Of a stretch of DNA of 5,301 nt, positions 1-5,083 are shown in pieces; the first letter of the stretch is position 1, and each line of letters starts with the position of its first letter. The stretch is taken from contig CAZJAD010000123.1 of assembly GCA_964543855.1 (NCBI GenBank), positions 1 through 5,301 on the forward strand, given 5' to 3'. This DNA is from CAZJAD01 sp964543855 (lineage in GTDB: Bacteria; Electryoneota; RPQS01; DYHQ01). The notes beneath the pieces were generated by a model that saw only the letters and a list, made by a program, of their open reading frames with translations, was not told where the DNA came from and ran no database searches. The position numbers and the translations under genes were made by a program.

Positions 1-1115
1 GTCGTCAGAGCGAGCAGAAACGCACCGACGCTCGAAACGAGCAGCCCGATGCGCAGGTATCTCGGGATTTCCGATGGCGACCGGTTGCGGCGACTCTTCC
101 AGAGCAATTCCCGACCGAAGGCTCCCGCCGCCAGAAAACTGTAACTGTCCACTGTGGACATAACCGTCGCGAGCAGCCCCGCTAAGAAAAGCCCGAGAAG
201 TCCTACCGGCAGAACCCGCCGCGCAAGCTCCGGAAACGCAACCGTCGGATCGGAAATGTTCGGCAGAAGCGCACGCGCATAGAGCCCCGTCGTCGTGGTC
301 ATGAAATCGAAAAGAGCCCAGAAACCGATGGCAATCAGAATGCCCCATGTCGCTGTCTTGCGTGATGACGAGGCATAGACGCGCTCGTAGAAAGCGGGTT
401 CAATCAGCGTCGTTGATGCGATGAAATACCAGACGAAGACGGCGGCGAAAGCTTGCCCACCCGTCGGCGTCAAAAGCTCAGGCGGCGCGTGACCTCGAAG
501 AAACTCCAGCCCTCCATACCGAGTGCCGAGCATGACGACCATGACGGCAAAGCCACCGTACATCACGAGGAATTGGAGGATATCCGTGCGAATAACAGAA
601 CGCAATCCGCCCGTGTAAATGTAGAGCGTCGAAAACAGAATGCCCGCCCCCAGTGCAGCAGGATAGCTCCAGCCCGTGACCCATCGCCCGAGCGTTCCGA
701 GCATCACCAGGTAGGCCGCCGGCATGGTCATAACGAACACAACGAGCGCGCCAAAGCGTGCCGCTCCGATTCCGTAAGTCTTTTCCAGCTGGTCGGGAAT
801 GCTGTAGAGGCGCGTTCGCCGCGCTCGATGAGCGAGGAACATCGCAAAGATCAACGCGTGCAGATAGTAGGGCACTCCAAAGACAAACCAATTGGAGAGG
901 CCAAAGCGCCACGAATACTCGCTGATCCCCAGAATGCCGCCGTACCATGTCGTGACGAGCGACGCCGTGAATGCGGGCAGCGTCAATCGTCGCCCCATGA
1001 GCAGAAACTCATCGGCATCACGACTCTTGCCTCGCCGTCGCACGACGCCAAGCAGCAGCGTGACGACAGCATAGAGAGCGGGAATCGTCAGGTCAAGCGG
1101 GTGAAAGCGCTGCAA
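1..1115 (-). CDS. Sodium:solute symporter (SSS) family transporter, C-terminus cut by window edge
   Basis: This is an inner-membrane secondary transporter of the SSS (PutP/vSGLT) family, expected to couple sodium entry to solute uptake. The minus frame is open from a TTG at 1115 to the left edge: 371 residues are visible, roughly the first nine or so membrane segments, with the C-terminal part missing. Family hallmarks are the early segment followed by EFLLMGRRLTLPAF (36-49), RLYSIPDQLEKTYG (102-115), GGLRSVIRTDILQ (169-181) and GLLATVMSTVDSY (313-325). In the last motif S320 and T321 align with the PutP Na2-site residues S340 and T341, while T317 replaces the PutP alanine. The start is TTG because the frame has a TGA 12 nt upstream and HPLDLTIPALYAV is a normal SSS N-terminus; AAAGAGAG lies 4 nt before it. 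It follows the receptor gene by 105 nt on the same strand, downstream of a TPP riboswitch, so thiamine or a precursor such as HMP is the inferred substrate. The family call is firm; the substrate is inference. Confidence 0.93.
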   Translation of the reverse strand, partial: MQRFHPLDLTIPALYAVVTLLLGVVRRRGKSRDADEFLLMGRRLTLPAFTASLVTTWYGGILGISEYSWRFGLSNWFVFGVPYYLHALIFAMFLAHRARRTRLYSIPDQLEKTYGIGAARFGALVVFVMTMPAAYLVMLGTLGRWVTGWSYPAALGAGILFSTLYIYTGGLRSVIRTDILQFLVMYGGFAVMVVMLGTRYGGLEFLRGHAPPELLTPTGGQAFAAVFVWYFIASTTLIEPAFYERVYASSSRKTATWGILIAIGFWALFDFMTTTTGLYARALLPNISDPTVAFPELARRVLPVGLLGLFLAGLLATVMSTVDSYSFLAAGAFGRELLWKSRRNRSPSEIPRYLRIGLLVSSVGAFLLALT

Positions 1116-1133
1116 ATGTCTCTCTTTTCATCT

Positions 1134-1175
1134 CCTGTTCCGGGCGGGTCGGGGGACCCGCCTCGGCGGAACAAG
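1134..1175 (-). other. Intercistronic hairpin between receptor and symporter genes
   Basis: This is a strong GC-rich inverted repeat in the 105-nt gap between the two genes. The inner stem is GGCGGGTC/GACCCGCC (1143-1150 with 1155-1162), a perfect 8 bp closed by a 4-nt loop. Outside it, 1134-1142 pairs with 1167-1175 over 9 bp (one G-U on the RNA) across a one-sided 4-nt bulge at 1163-1166. No T-tract follows on the minus strand, so it does not look like an intrinsic terminator. It could protect the receptor mRNA 3' end, lower expression of the symporter, or be one copy of a dispersed palindromic repeat. Its 3' arm ends about 18 nt before the symporter TTG and covers part of an AGGAG at 1132-1136. 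Confidence 0.8.
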
Positions 1176-1220
1176 GTTCTTGTCTGGTTGAAAACCCGGC
1201 ACGGCGAATCAAGCGCAAGC

Positions 1221-3341
1221 TCAGACATCGATGATCAAGCTGAGCAGGTAGTTTGTCGGTGGCGCAACAAAATAGCGTGGCAGTCCGTCATCGGAATCAA
1301 TATAGCCACTCGTCTCATATTCTCTGTTCAGAACATTGTTCACGCGCAATCGTAGCTCGATTCCTCGAATGCCCTGAAGTCGTTCAAACCGGTATCCTGC
1401 CTCGAAGTTGACGACTTCATACGATGGCACAGCCGTGTCGCCGTTCTCACTGTTGTCCACATATTGCTTGCCAACCGCCCTGAGCGACAGCGCGAACAGG
1501 AATGTTCTGGGCCGCCATTCCACACGCAAATTCCCAAGATACGGCGGATCCGCCACGAGCCGATTGCCGTCACGGCTGATGAAATCCCACGCATTCCAAT
1601 CCCACTCATCGTAGCGAACGAAATGATGATCCGTCATGGCGAGATTACCGCCTACCGACAGATTCAGTCCGGGCGACGCCGCTGCGATTAGCTCAATGCC
1701 TTTATGGAGTGTCTTCTCGGCGTTGCCTGAAATCGGCACACCGTTGTCATCGAGCTGCCCGGCGTACGGTACAATCTCATCACGAAGCGACATNNNNNNN
1801 NNNNNNNNNNNNNNNNNNNNNNNNNNNNNNNNNNNNNNNNNNNNNNNNNNNNNNNNNNNNNNNNNNNNNNNNNNNNNNNNNNNNNNNNNNNNNGTCAAGC
1901 GCGGAATCCAACCCCAATCGAGCTCGCCCACATTCCGCCGACGCAAGAGGTCGAAGCGTTCGAGGTGATAGACGACGCGACCACCCGCAAGCGTGTCCGG
2001 ATCTGGCACTCCATCATCGTCCTCATCGACATAATACCACGATTCAAAGAGCGTGTCCGAATCAACCTGGACCATCTCCTGCCCAGGCTGGAAAAAGTAC
2101 TCGTATAGACTCTTGCCAGGCCGCCACTGATCATAGTAGCCATCACCACGGAAGAGATAGAAGCTGTTAAAGAGGTCCAGTTTGTCTGTCAACTTCCATT
2201 CATCATGCAGTTCGTAGTGAGGCTGAAAGAAATTGTCTATCTCATTGGCATAGGTGATGGGATTAATCCTGCGGTCGTGATCCTTATCGCCGGTGACTCC
2301 TCCATCGACAGCTTCCCGCGTAATGCCCTCGTAAGCGAGATGTGTCTTCTCGGGACCTCCGTAGAGATTCACATGCGTCGTGTGCGACGGTGTGAACCGC
2401 GCCCCCGACAGGTAGTAGCTCCAAAGGTCCGTCCAACTGCCGAAGCGATAGCCGTCGGAGTGGATTCGAGTCAATCGCCCTGTGACACCGTATCTTCCGC
2501 CAATGCGTCCGGAACTCATCGCGAGAGACGCCTTGCGAGTGTTGAAGCTGCCGTAGCTGCTGGAAAGCCTGATTCCCGGCTCGTCTCCCATGCCGGGCAC
2601 TCGCGTGACGAGGTTGATCGAGCCACCCAAGGCGGCCGCTCCATAAAGCGAACTGCCCACGCCGCGCTGAACCTGAATGTCCTGAACATCGCTGGGGAAA
2701 TCGGGCAGATCGATCCAGAACACCTCGTGCGATTCCGCATCATTCAGCGGCACATTGTTGAGCATAACGGCGACACGGTTCTGCGAAAAGCCCCGCAACT
2801 TCAGATAGGAGTACCCCACACCGTTGGCATTGTCGGAGTACGCATTGACTCCGGGCAGCTCCGTCAAGAGAATCGGGACATCCTGAATACCATAGCGCGT
2901 ATCGACATCACCGCGGTCAAGATTCGAAAACGAGACCGGCGTTTCGCGACGCGCCCGGGTTGTGGTAACGGTCACCTCCGGCATGAGATAACGCGGCTGG
3001 CTCGCGAGCTGTTGCTCGCTGGTCGCTTCCTCTGGACTCGGCGCAAGTTCCGGATTCCAGGTGATGACATCATTCTCAGAGAGCACAACCTCACGGACCG
3101 CCGTTGTGTAGCCGCGCTTGGTCACTCGCACGACATACCGGCCGGACGGAATCGACTCGATGCGGTAGCGACCATCCTCGGCAGTCCGGACGGTCAAACC
3201 TGCTTCCTTCACCGCGATGGCAGCTCCGGCAACCGGACGCCCATTGGCATAATCTGTCACCGTTCCTTTCAGGATTGCTCCCTCAGCCGCAATCGAAATC
3301 AGGTGACCAAGAAGAATGAACAGAAGGTTTCGCCGAAACAT
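1221..3341 (-). CDS. TonB-dependent outer-membrane receptor, predicted thiamine/precursor uptake (interrupted by N run)
   Basis: This encodes an outer-membrane beta-barrel receptor that imports a ligand using TonB energy. An N-terminal signal peptide (about 1-20, MFRRNLLFILLGHLISIAAE) is followed by a carboxypeptidase-regulatory-like beta domain (about 22-100, with GTVTD, RPVAGA, DGRYRI, GRYVV). A TonB-box-like PEVTVTTTR (121-129) comes next, then the plug (about 140-248, with PGVNAYSDN, LKLRGFSQNRVAVMLNNVPLND and LYGAAALGGSINLVTR), then the barrel. The barrel ends with the family-typical RVNNVLNREYETSGY. The start is supported by a Shine-Dalgarno GGGAGGA ending 4 nt before the ATG at 3341. 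The N run at 1794-1893 removes part of the barrel; both flanks read in one frame through 100 N, but the true gap length and frame are unknown. The final residue is V rather than the usual aromatic. It is transcribed under a TPP riboswitch and followed by an SSS symporter, hence the inferred substrate. The Rodionov-type Omr1 thiamine receptor is the closest known concept; I cannot confirm orthology. Confidence 0.93.
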   Translation of the reverse strand: MFRRNLLFILLGHLISIAAEGAILKGTVTDYANGRPVAGAAIAVKEAGLTVRTAEDGRYRIESIPSGRYVVRVTKRGYTTAVREVVLSENDVITWNPELAPSPEEATSEQQLASQPRYLMPEVTVTTTRARRETPVSFSNLDRGDVDTRYGIQDVPILLTELPGVNAYSDNANGVGYSYLKLRGFSQNRVAVMLNNVPLNDAESHEVFWIDLPDFPSDVQDIQVQRGVGSSLYGAAALGGSINLVTRVPGMGDEPGIRLSSSYGSFNTRKASLAMSSGRIGGRYGVTGRLTRIHSDGYRFGSWTDLWSYYLSGARFTPSHTTHVNLYGGPEKTHLAYEGITREAVDGGVTGDKDHDRRINPITYANEIDNFFQPHYELHDEWKLTDKLDLFNSFYLFRGDGYYDQWRPGKSLYEYFFQPGQEMVQVDSDTLFESWYYVDEDDDGVPDPDTLAGGRVVYHLERFDLLRRRNVGELDWGWIPRLXXXXXXXXXXXXXXXXXXXXXXXXXXXXXXXXXXMSLRDEIVPYAGQLDDNGVPISGNAEKTLHKGIELIAAASPGLNLSVGGNLAMTDHHFVRYDEWDWNAWDFISRDGNRLVADPPYLGNLRVEWRPRTFLFALSLRAVGKQYVDNSENGDTAVPSYEVVNFEAGYRFERLQGIRGIELRLRVNNVLNREYETSGYIDSDDGLPRYFVAPPTNYLLSLIIDV
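1794..1893. other. Assembly gap of 100 N
   Basis: A run of exactly 100 undetermined bases lies inside the receptor gene. A round 100 is the usual scaffolder placeholder, so it probably does not measure the missing length. The upstream flank ends in a barrel region (ELDWGWIPRL) and the downstream flank resumes at SLRDEIVPY, which normally lies well into the C-terminal half of such barrels. Confidence 0.98.
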
Positions 3342-3345
3342 CTTG

Positions 3346-3352
3346 TCCTCCC
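3346..3352 (-). promoter_or_regulatory. Ribosome binding site of the TonB receptor gene
   Basis: GGGAGGA on the minus strand is a near-ideal Shine-Dalgarno, with 4 nt between its end and the ATG at 3341-3339. It fixes the start codon and lies downstream of the leader terminator, so regulation acts before the ribosome site is transcribed. Confidence 0.88.
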
Positions 3353-3361
3353 GAATGAAAC

Positions 3362-3394
3362 TAAAAAACCGTCACCCGGAAACCGAATGACGGT
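3362..3394 (-). terminator. Intrinsic terminator, expression platform of the TPP riboswitch
   Basis: On the minus strand ACCGUCAUUCGG, loop UUU and CCGGGUGACGGU form an uninterrupted 12-bp stem (two U-G pairs) at 3394-3368, followed by a run of U overlapping the last base (3368-3363). It sits between the aptamer (ends at 3420) and the receptor ribosome site. This is the standard layout for transcription termination when ligand is bound. The 5' arm can pair instead with sequence overlapping the aptamer P1 helix. Confidence 0.92.
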
Positions 3395-3419
3395 CAAGAA
3401 CTGGTACCATCCTCTTCCG

Positions 3420-3514
3420 CCACTGTTTCCTTCGCTGGCATTACCCAGATCAGGTTCCGAGGGTATGGTCTCAGGCATGCTTGCGCGCCGGCAAGCAAAC
3501 CACCCCTACAGTAG
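3420..3514 (-). ncRNA. TPP (THI-box) riboswitch aptamer
   Basis: This is a cis-acting RNA that binds thiamine pyrophosphate. Reading the minus strand, P1 is CUACUGU (3514-3508) with ACAGUGG (3426-3420), 7 bp with one G-U. P2 is GGGGU with ACCCU. The variable P3 is GCUUGC/GCAAGC (3496-3491 with 3484-3479). The invariant CUGAGA lies at 3474-3469. The second half carries the THI-box core ACCUGAUCUGGGUAAUGCC, followed by AGCGAAGGAA, spanning about 3455-3427, with CUGG/CCAG as P5. These are the pyrimidine- and pyrophosphate-sensing elements of the family. A terminator follows 25 nt downstream, so this is most likely an OFF switch acting on transcription. Target genes are the TonB receptor and, by readthrough, the symporter. 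Confidence 0.96.
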
Positions 3515-3524
3515 CACGAAAAAC

Positions 3525-3553
3525 AATATAGCACGCCGACAAGACATTGTCAA
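3525..3553 (-). promoter_or_regulatory. Sigma70-type promoter of the riboswitch-receptor-symporter unit
   Basis: The minus strand carries a perfect -35 TTGACA (3553-3548), a 17-bp spacer and a -10 TATATT (3530-3525, five of six matching TATAAT). Transcription would begin around 3517-3519, a few bases before the first P1 strand of the aptamer at 3514, so the riboswitch is at the very 5' end of the transcript. A GC-rich inverted repeat CCGGC/GCCGG (3558-3562 with 3568-3572) abuts the -35 on its upstream side; its role, if any, is unknown. Confidence 0.88.
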
Positions 3554-3706
3554 GACCCCGGCAGCGCGCCGGAATTGCAAGCGGACCTCAGGCCGAATAA
3601 CCGGAACTTTTTACTCCAAAAATCGTATTATAACCAGCAGAGAGGCGAAAAAACTCCATCAACTGCCACACATTTGATGATAAATGAAGACAAATGGTTA
3701 AAGTGC
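3554..3706. other. Divergent intergenic region, mostly AT-rich, no gene seen
   Basis: This is the left part of the roughly 225-bp spacer between the two divergent units. From about 3605 rightwards it is strikingly AT-rich compared with the genes on both sides. I see no RNA gene, terminator or credible coding frame. An open plus frame runs to a TGA at 3772, but neither of its possible starts (TTG 3575, ATG 3677) has a ribosome site. Confidence 0.6.
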
Positions 3707-3741
3707 TTCATTCAAGCTATAACTAATTCATTTCAAGTGAA
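3707..3741 (+). promoter_or_regulatory. Candidate promoter -10 and operator repeats ahead of the Rrf2 gene
   Basis: A TATAAC element at 3718-3723 matches five of six bases of a -10; the hexamer 17 bp upstream (TGGTTA, 3695-3700) is a poor -35. The -10 is flanked by two related motifs 20 bp apart: TTCATTCAAG (3707-3716) and TTCATTTCAAG (3727-3737). The second is the left part of a 15-bp imperfect palindrome, TTCATTTCAAGTGAA (3727-3741), with 6 of 7 half-site pairs matching about a central C. Bracketing the -10 would suit an autorepressor. It does not resemble the E. coli IscR type 1 site; the assignment is inference. Confidence 0.4.
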
Positions 3742-3770
3742 TAAGACTGAAACGATTCGATTTATCTCTT

Positions 3771-3774
3771 GAGG
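3771..3774 (+). promoter_or_regulatory. Ribosome binding site that decides the Rrf2 start
   Basis: GAGG lies 6 nt before the ATG at 3781, the normal distance. It argues against the in-frame TTG at 3769, which overlaps the motif itself. Confidence 0.7.
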
Positions 3775-3780
3775 CGGCAC

Positions 3781-4218
3781 ATGCTTCTCTCTTTGCAGAC
3801 CGACTACGCCCTGCGGGCTCTTCTGGACATCGCGAGGAACGGTGGACCTCGAGGCATGTTGACACGGCATCTCGCGGCGCGACAGAATGTCCCCCCCGTC
3901 TTTCTGACCAAGATCGTTGCCCAGCTTGCCAGTCGCGGCATTGTGCACACACAGCGCGGCAAAGGGGGCGGAGTCCGGCTTGGCCGAGAACCATCGGAGA
4001 TCAACCTCCTCGAAGTCGTCGAGGTCTTCGAGGGCAGACTGCGCGCCAACGCATGCACCGGCGCGGATGACTGCTGCGATTTTGCCGAGAACTGTGCGAT
4101 CCGTGACCTCTGGCTGAACTCCGAAGAGAAATTGCGCAGTTACATCGCTCGATTCACCCTGGCCGACCTCGTTGAAGCCTCGAACACATCCCCCAGTGAT
4201 CAAGCGGCAGAGGCGTAA
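3781..4218 (+). CDS. Rrf2-family transcriptional regulator, IscR/SufR-like
   Basis: This is a small DNA-binding regulator of 145 residues, the usual Rrf2 length. It begins MLLSLQTDYALRALLDIA, the typical family N-terminus. The winged helix-turn-helix spans about residues 25-70, with the family wing motif RGKGGGVRL at 59-67. The dimer helix carries a cysteine cluster C92, C98, C99 and C105, which fits the spacing of Fe-S ligands in IscR (C92, C98, C104). The IscR fourth ligand, a histidine three residues after the last cysteine, is R108 here. The ATG at 3781 is preferred to the in-frame TTG at 3769 because of GAGG upstream. It stands 60 nt ahead of sufC on the same strand, so it most likely senses Fe-S status and controls the suf operon and itself. 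Whether the cluster is [2Fe-2S] or [4Fe-4S] cannot be read from the sequence. Confidence 0.92.
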   Translation: MLLSLQTDYALRALLDIARNGGPRGMLTRHLAARQNVPPVFLTKIVAQLASRGIVHTQRGKGGGVRLGREPSEINLLEVVEVFEGRLRANACTGADDCCDFAENCAIRDLWLNSEEKLRSYIARFTLADLVEASNTSPSDQAAEA

Positions 4219-4265
4219 CGACCCGAAGCCAAGACACCTCCACTCAAAGCCGTGAAGAGGAAGAA

Positions 4266-4271
4266 AAGGAG
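4266..4271 (+). promoter_or_regulatory. Ribosome binding site that decides the sufC start
   Basis: AAGGAG stands 7 nt before the TTG at 4279. This strongly favours the TTG over the GTG at 4252, which would place the motif inside the coding region and add a nine-residue basic extension not typical of SufC. Confidence 0.82.
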
Positions 4272-4278
4272 TATACAT

Positions 4279-5028
4279 TTGGACACGCTGGACATTGTCG
4301 ACCTGCATGTCTCGGTAGAAGGCAAAGAGATTCTCAAAGGAGTGAGCCTTACGGTGCCGAAGGGCGAGATTCACGCGCTCATGGGTCCCAATGGCTCAGG
4401 CAAATCCACCTTGGCGAACGCACTCATGGGCCATCCGGGCTATCAGATCACGAAAGGCGATATACTGTGGAAAGGCGAAAACCTGCTCGGACTCGCGGCC
4501 GACGAGCGCGCCAGGAGAGGCTTGTTTCTGGCTTTCCAATACCCGGCTGAAATCTACGGAGTGTCCGTGACCAACTTCTTGCGCATGGCGCAGGCCGCAC
4601 GCTCCGACGAACCTCACAGCTTTTCAGACTTCTATGCCCACCTGAAGCAGCAAATGGAACTCCTTGAGATAGACCCGGCATTCTCTGAGCGCTACCTGAA
4701 CGAGGGCTTTTCAGGTGGCGAGAAAAAGCGGCACGAGATTCTGCAGATGGGCGTGCTCGAGCCGGAGATGGCCATTCTCGACGAAACAGATTCCGGCCTG
4801 GATATTGACGCCCTCAAGATTGTCGCTCGCGGCGTCAACAAGCTGCGCGGCCCGCACATGGGTGCGCTTCTCATCACACACTACCAGCGCCTCTTGAACT
4901 ACATCATCCCCGACCATGTCCACATCCTCATGGAAGGCCGTATCGTCAAGAGCGGCGGCAAGGAGCTCGCTCTCGAACTCGAAAGCCGAGGGTACGATTG
5001 GGTGAAAAACGGTGTGCTGACATCATAA
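4279..5028 (+). CDS. sufC: SufC, ATPase of the SUF Fe-S cluster assembly scaffold
   Basis: SufC is the cytoplasmic ABC-type ATPase that works with SufB and SufD (SufBC2D) to build Fe-S clusters on a scaffold. The product is 249 residues from a TTG start, about the E. coli SufC size. Visible motifs are Walker A GPNGSGKST (36-44), the Q-loop LAFQYPAEIYGV (Q87), the signature FSGGEKKR (144-151), Walker B AILDETDSGLDID (D168, E169) and the switch histidine in ITHYQRLL (H201). The combination of FQYPAEI, GEKKR and DETDSGLDID separates SufC from transport ABC proteins. No membrane segments are present. The residue after GEKKR is H152, where SufC commonly has N; this is a minor variant. It lies between the Rrf2 regulator (60-nt gap) and sufB (55-nt gap), the usual suf order. 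Confidence 0.97.
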   Translation: MDTLDIVDLHVSVEGKEILKGVSLTVPKGEIHALMGPNGSGKSTLANALMGHPGYQITKGDILWKGENLLGLAADERARRGLFLAFQYPAEIYGVSVTNFLRMAQAARSDEPHSFSDFYAHLKQQMELLEIDPAFSERYLNEGFSGGEKKRHEILQMGVLEPEMAILDETDSGLDIDALKIVARGVNKLRGPHMGALLITHYQRLLNYIIPDHVHILMEGRIVKSGGKELALELESRGYDWVKNGVLTS

Positions 5029-5083
5029 ACAACCATGAAACGCCGGTGAGGAAACAGGTCTCCGACCACAAGTGAACGACAAT

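Noticed and set aside
478..948. Minus-strand 156-codon frame inside the symporter
   Set aside because: It lies in a different frame from the symporter, whose continuous hallmark motifs explain the region. The product is Cys/Arg/His-rich without family features.
1093..1131. 12-codon ATG frame (1131 down to a TGA at 1095-1093) overlapping the symporter start
   Set aside because: AGGAG directly abuts this ATG with no spacing, and the frame ends after 12 codons. The TTG frame carries the transporter.
453..1355. Plus-strand open frame of 300 codons antisense to the symporter and receptor end
   Set aside because: The product is arginine-rich low-complexity sequence with no family resemblance, and it is opposite a convincing SSS transporter frame. 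It is a shadow of GC-biased codon use.
3478..3497. GC-rich inverted repeat that could be read as a stand-alone hairpin or transposon end
   Set aside because: It is the variable P3 helix of the TPP aptamer and needs no other explanation.
3603..3630. GGAACTT followed 14 bp later by CGTATTA, resembling an ECF sigma promoter
   Set aside because: The spacing is short for most ECF promoters, the -10 match is partial, and it would leave a leader of about 140 nt. Not strong enough to annotate.
2205..3677. Plus-strand open frame of 490 codons antisense to the receptor
   Set aside because: It crosses the receptor gene, riboswitch and promoter on the other strand, has no recognisable domain, and reads like an antisense shadow.
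3677..3772. Possible 31-residue leader peptide ahead of the Rrf2 gene (ATG at 3677, TGA overlapping the GAGG ribosome site)
   Set aside because: There is no ribosome binding site before the ATG, the composition just reflects AT-rich intergenic DNA, and the frame covers the candidate -10 and operator. Stop overlap with the ribosome site is probably chance.
3733..4374. Minus-strand 213-codon frame antisense to the Rrf2 gene and sufC start
   Set aside because: It is opposite two well-supported genes, and its product matches no family I recognise.
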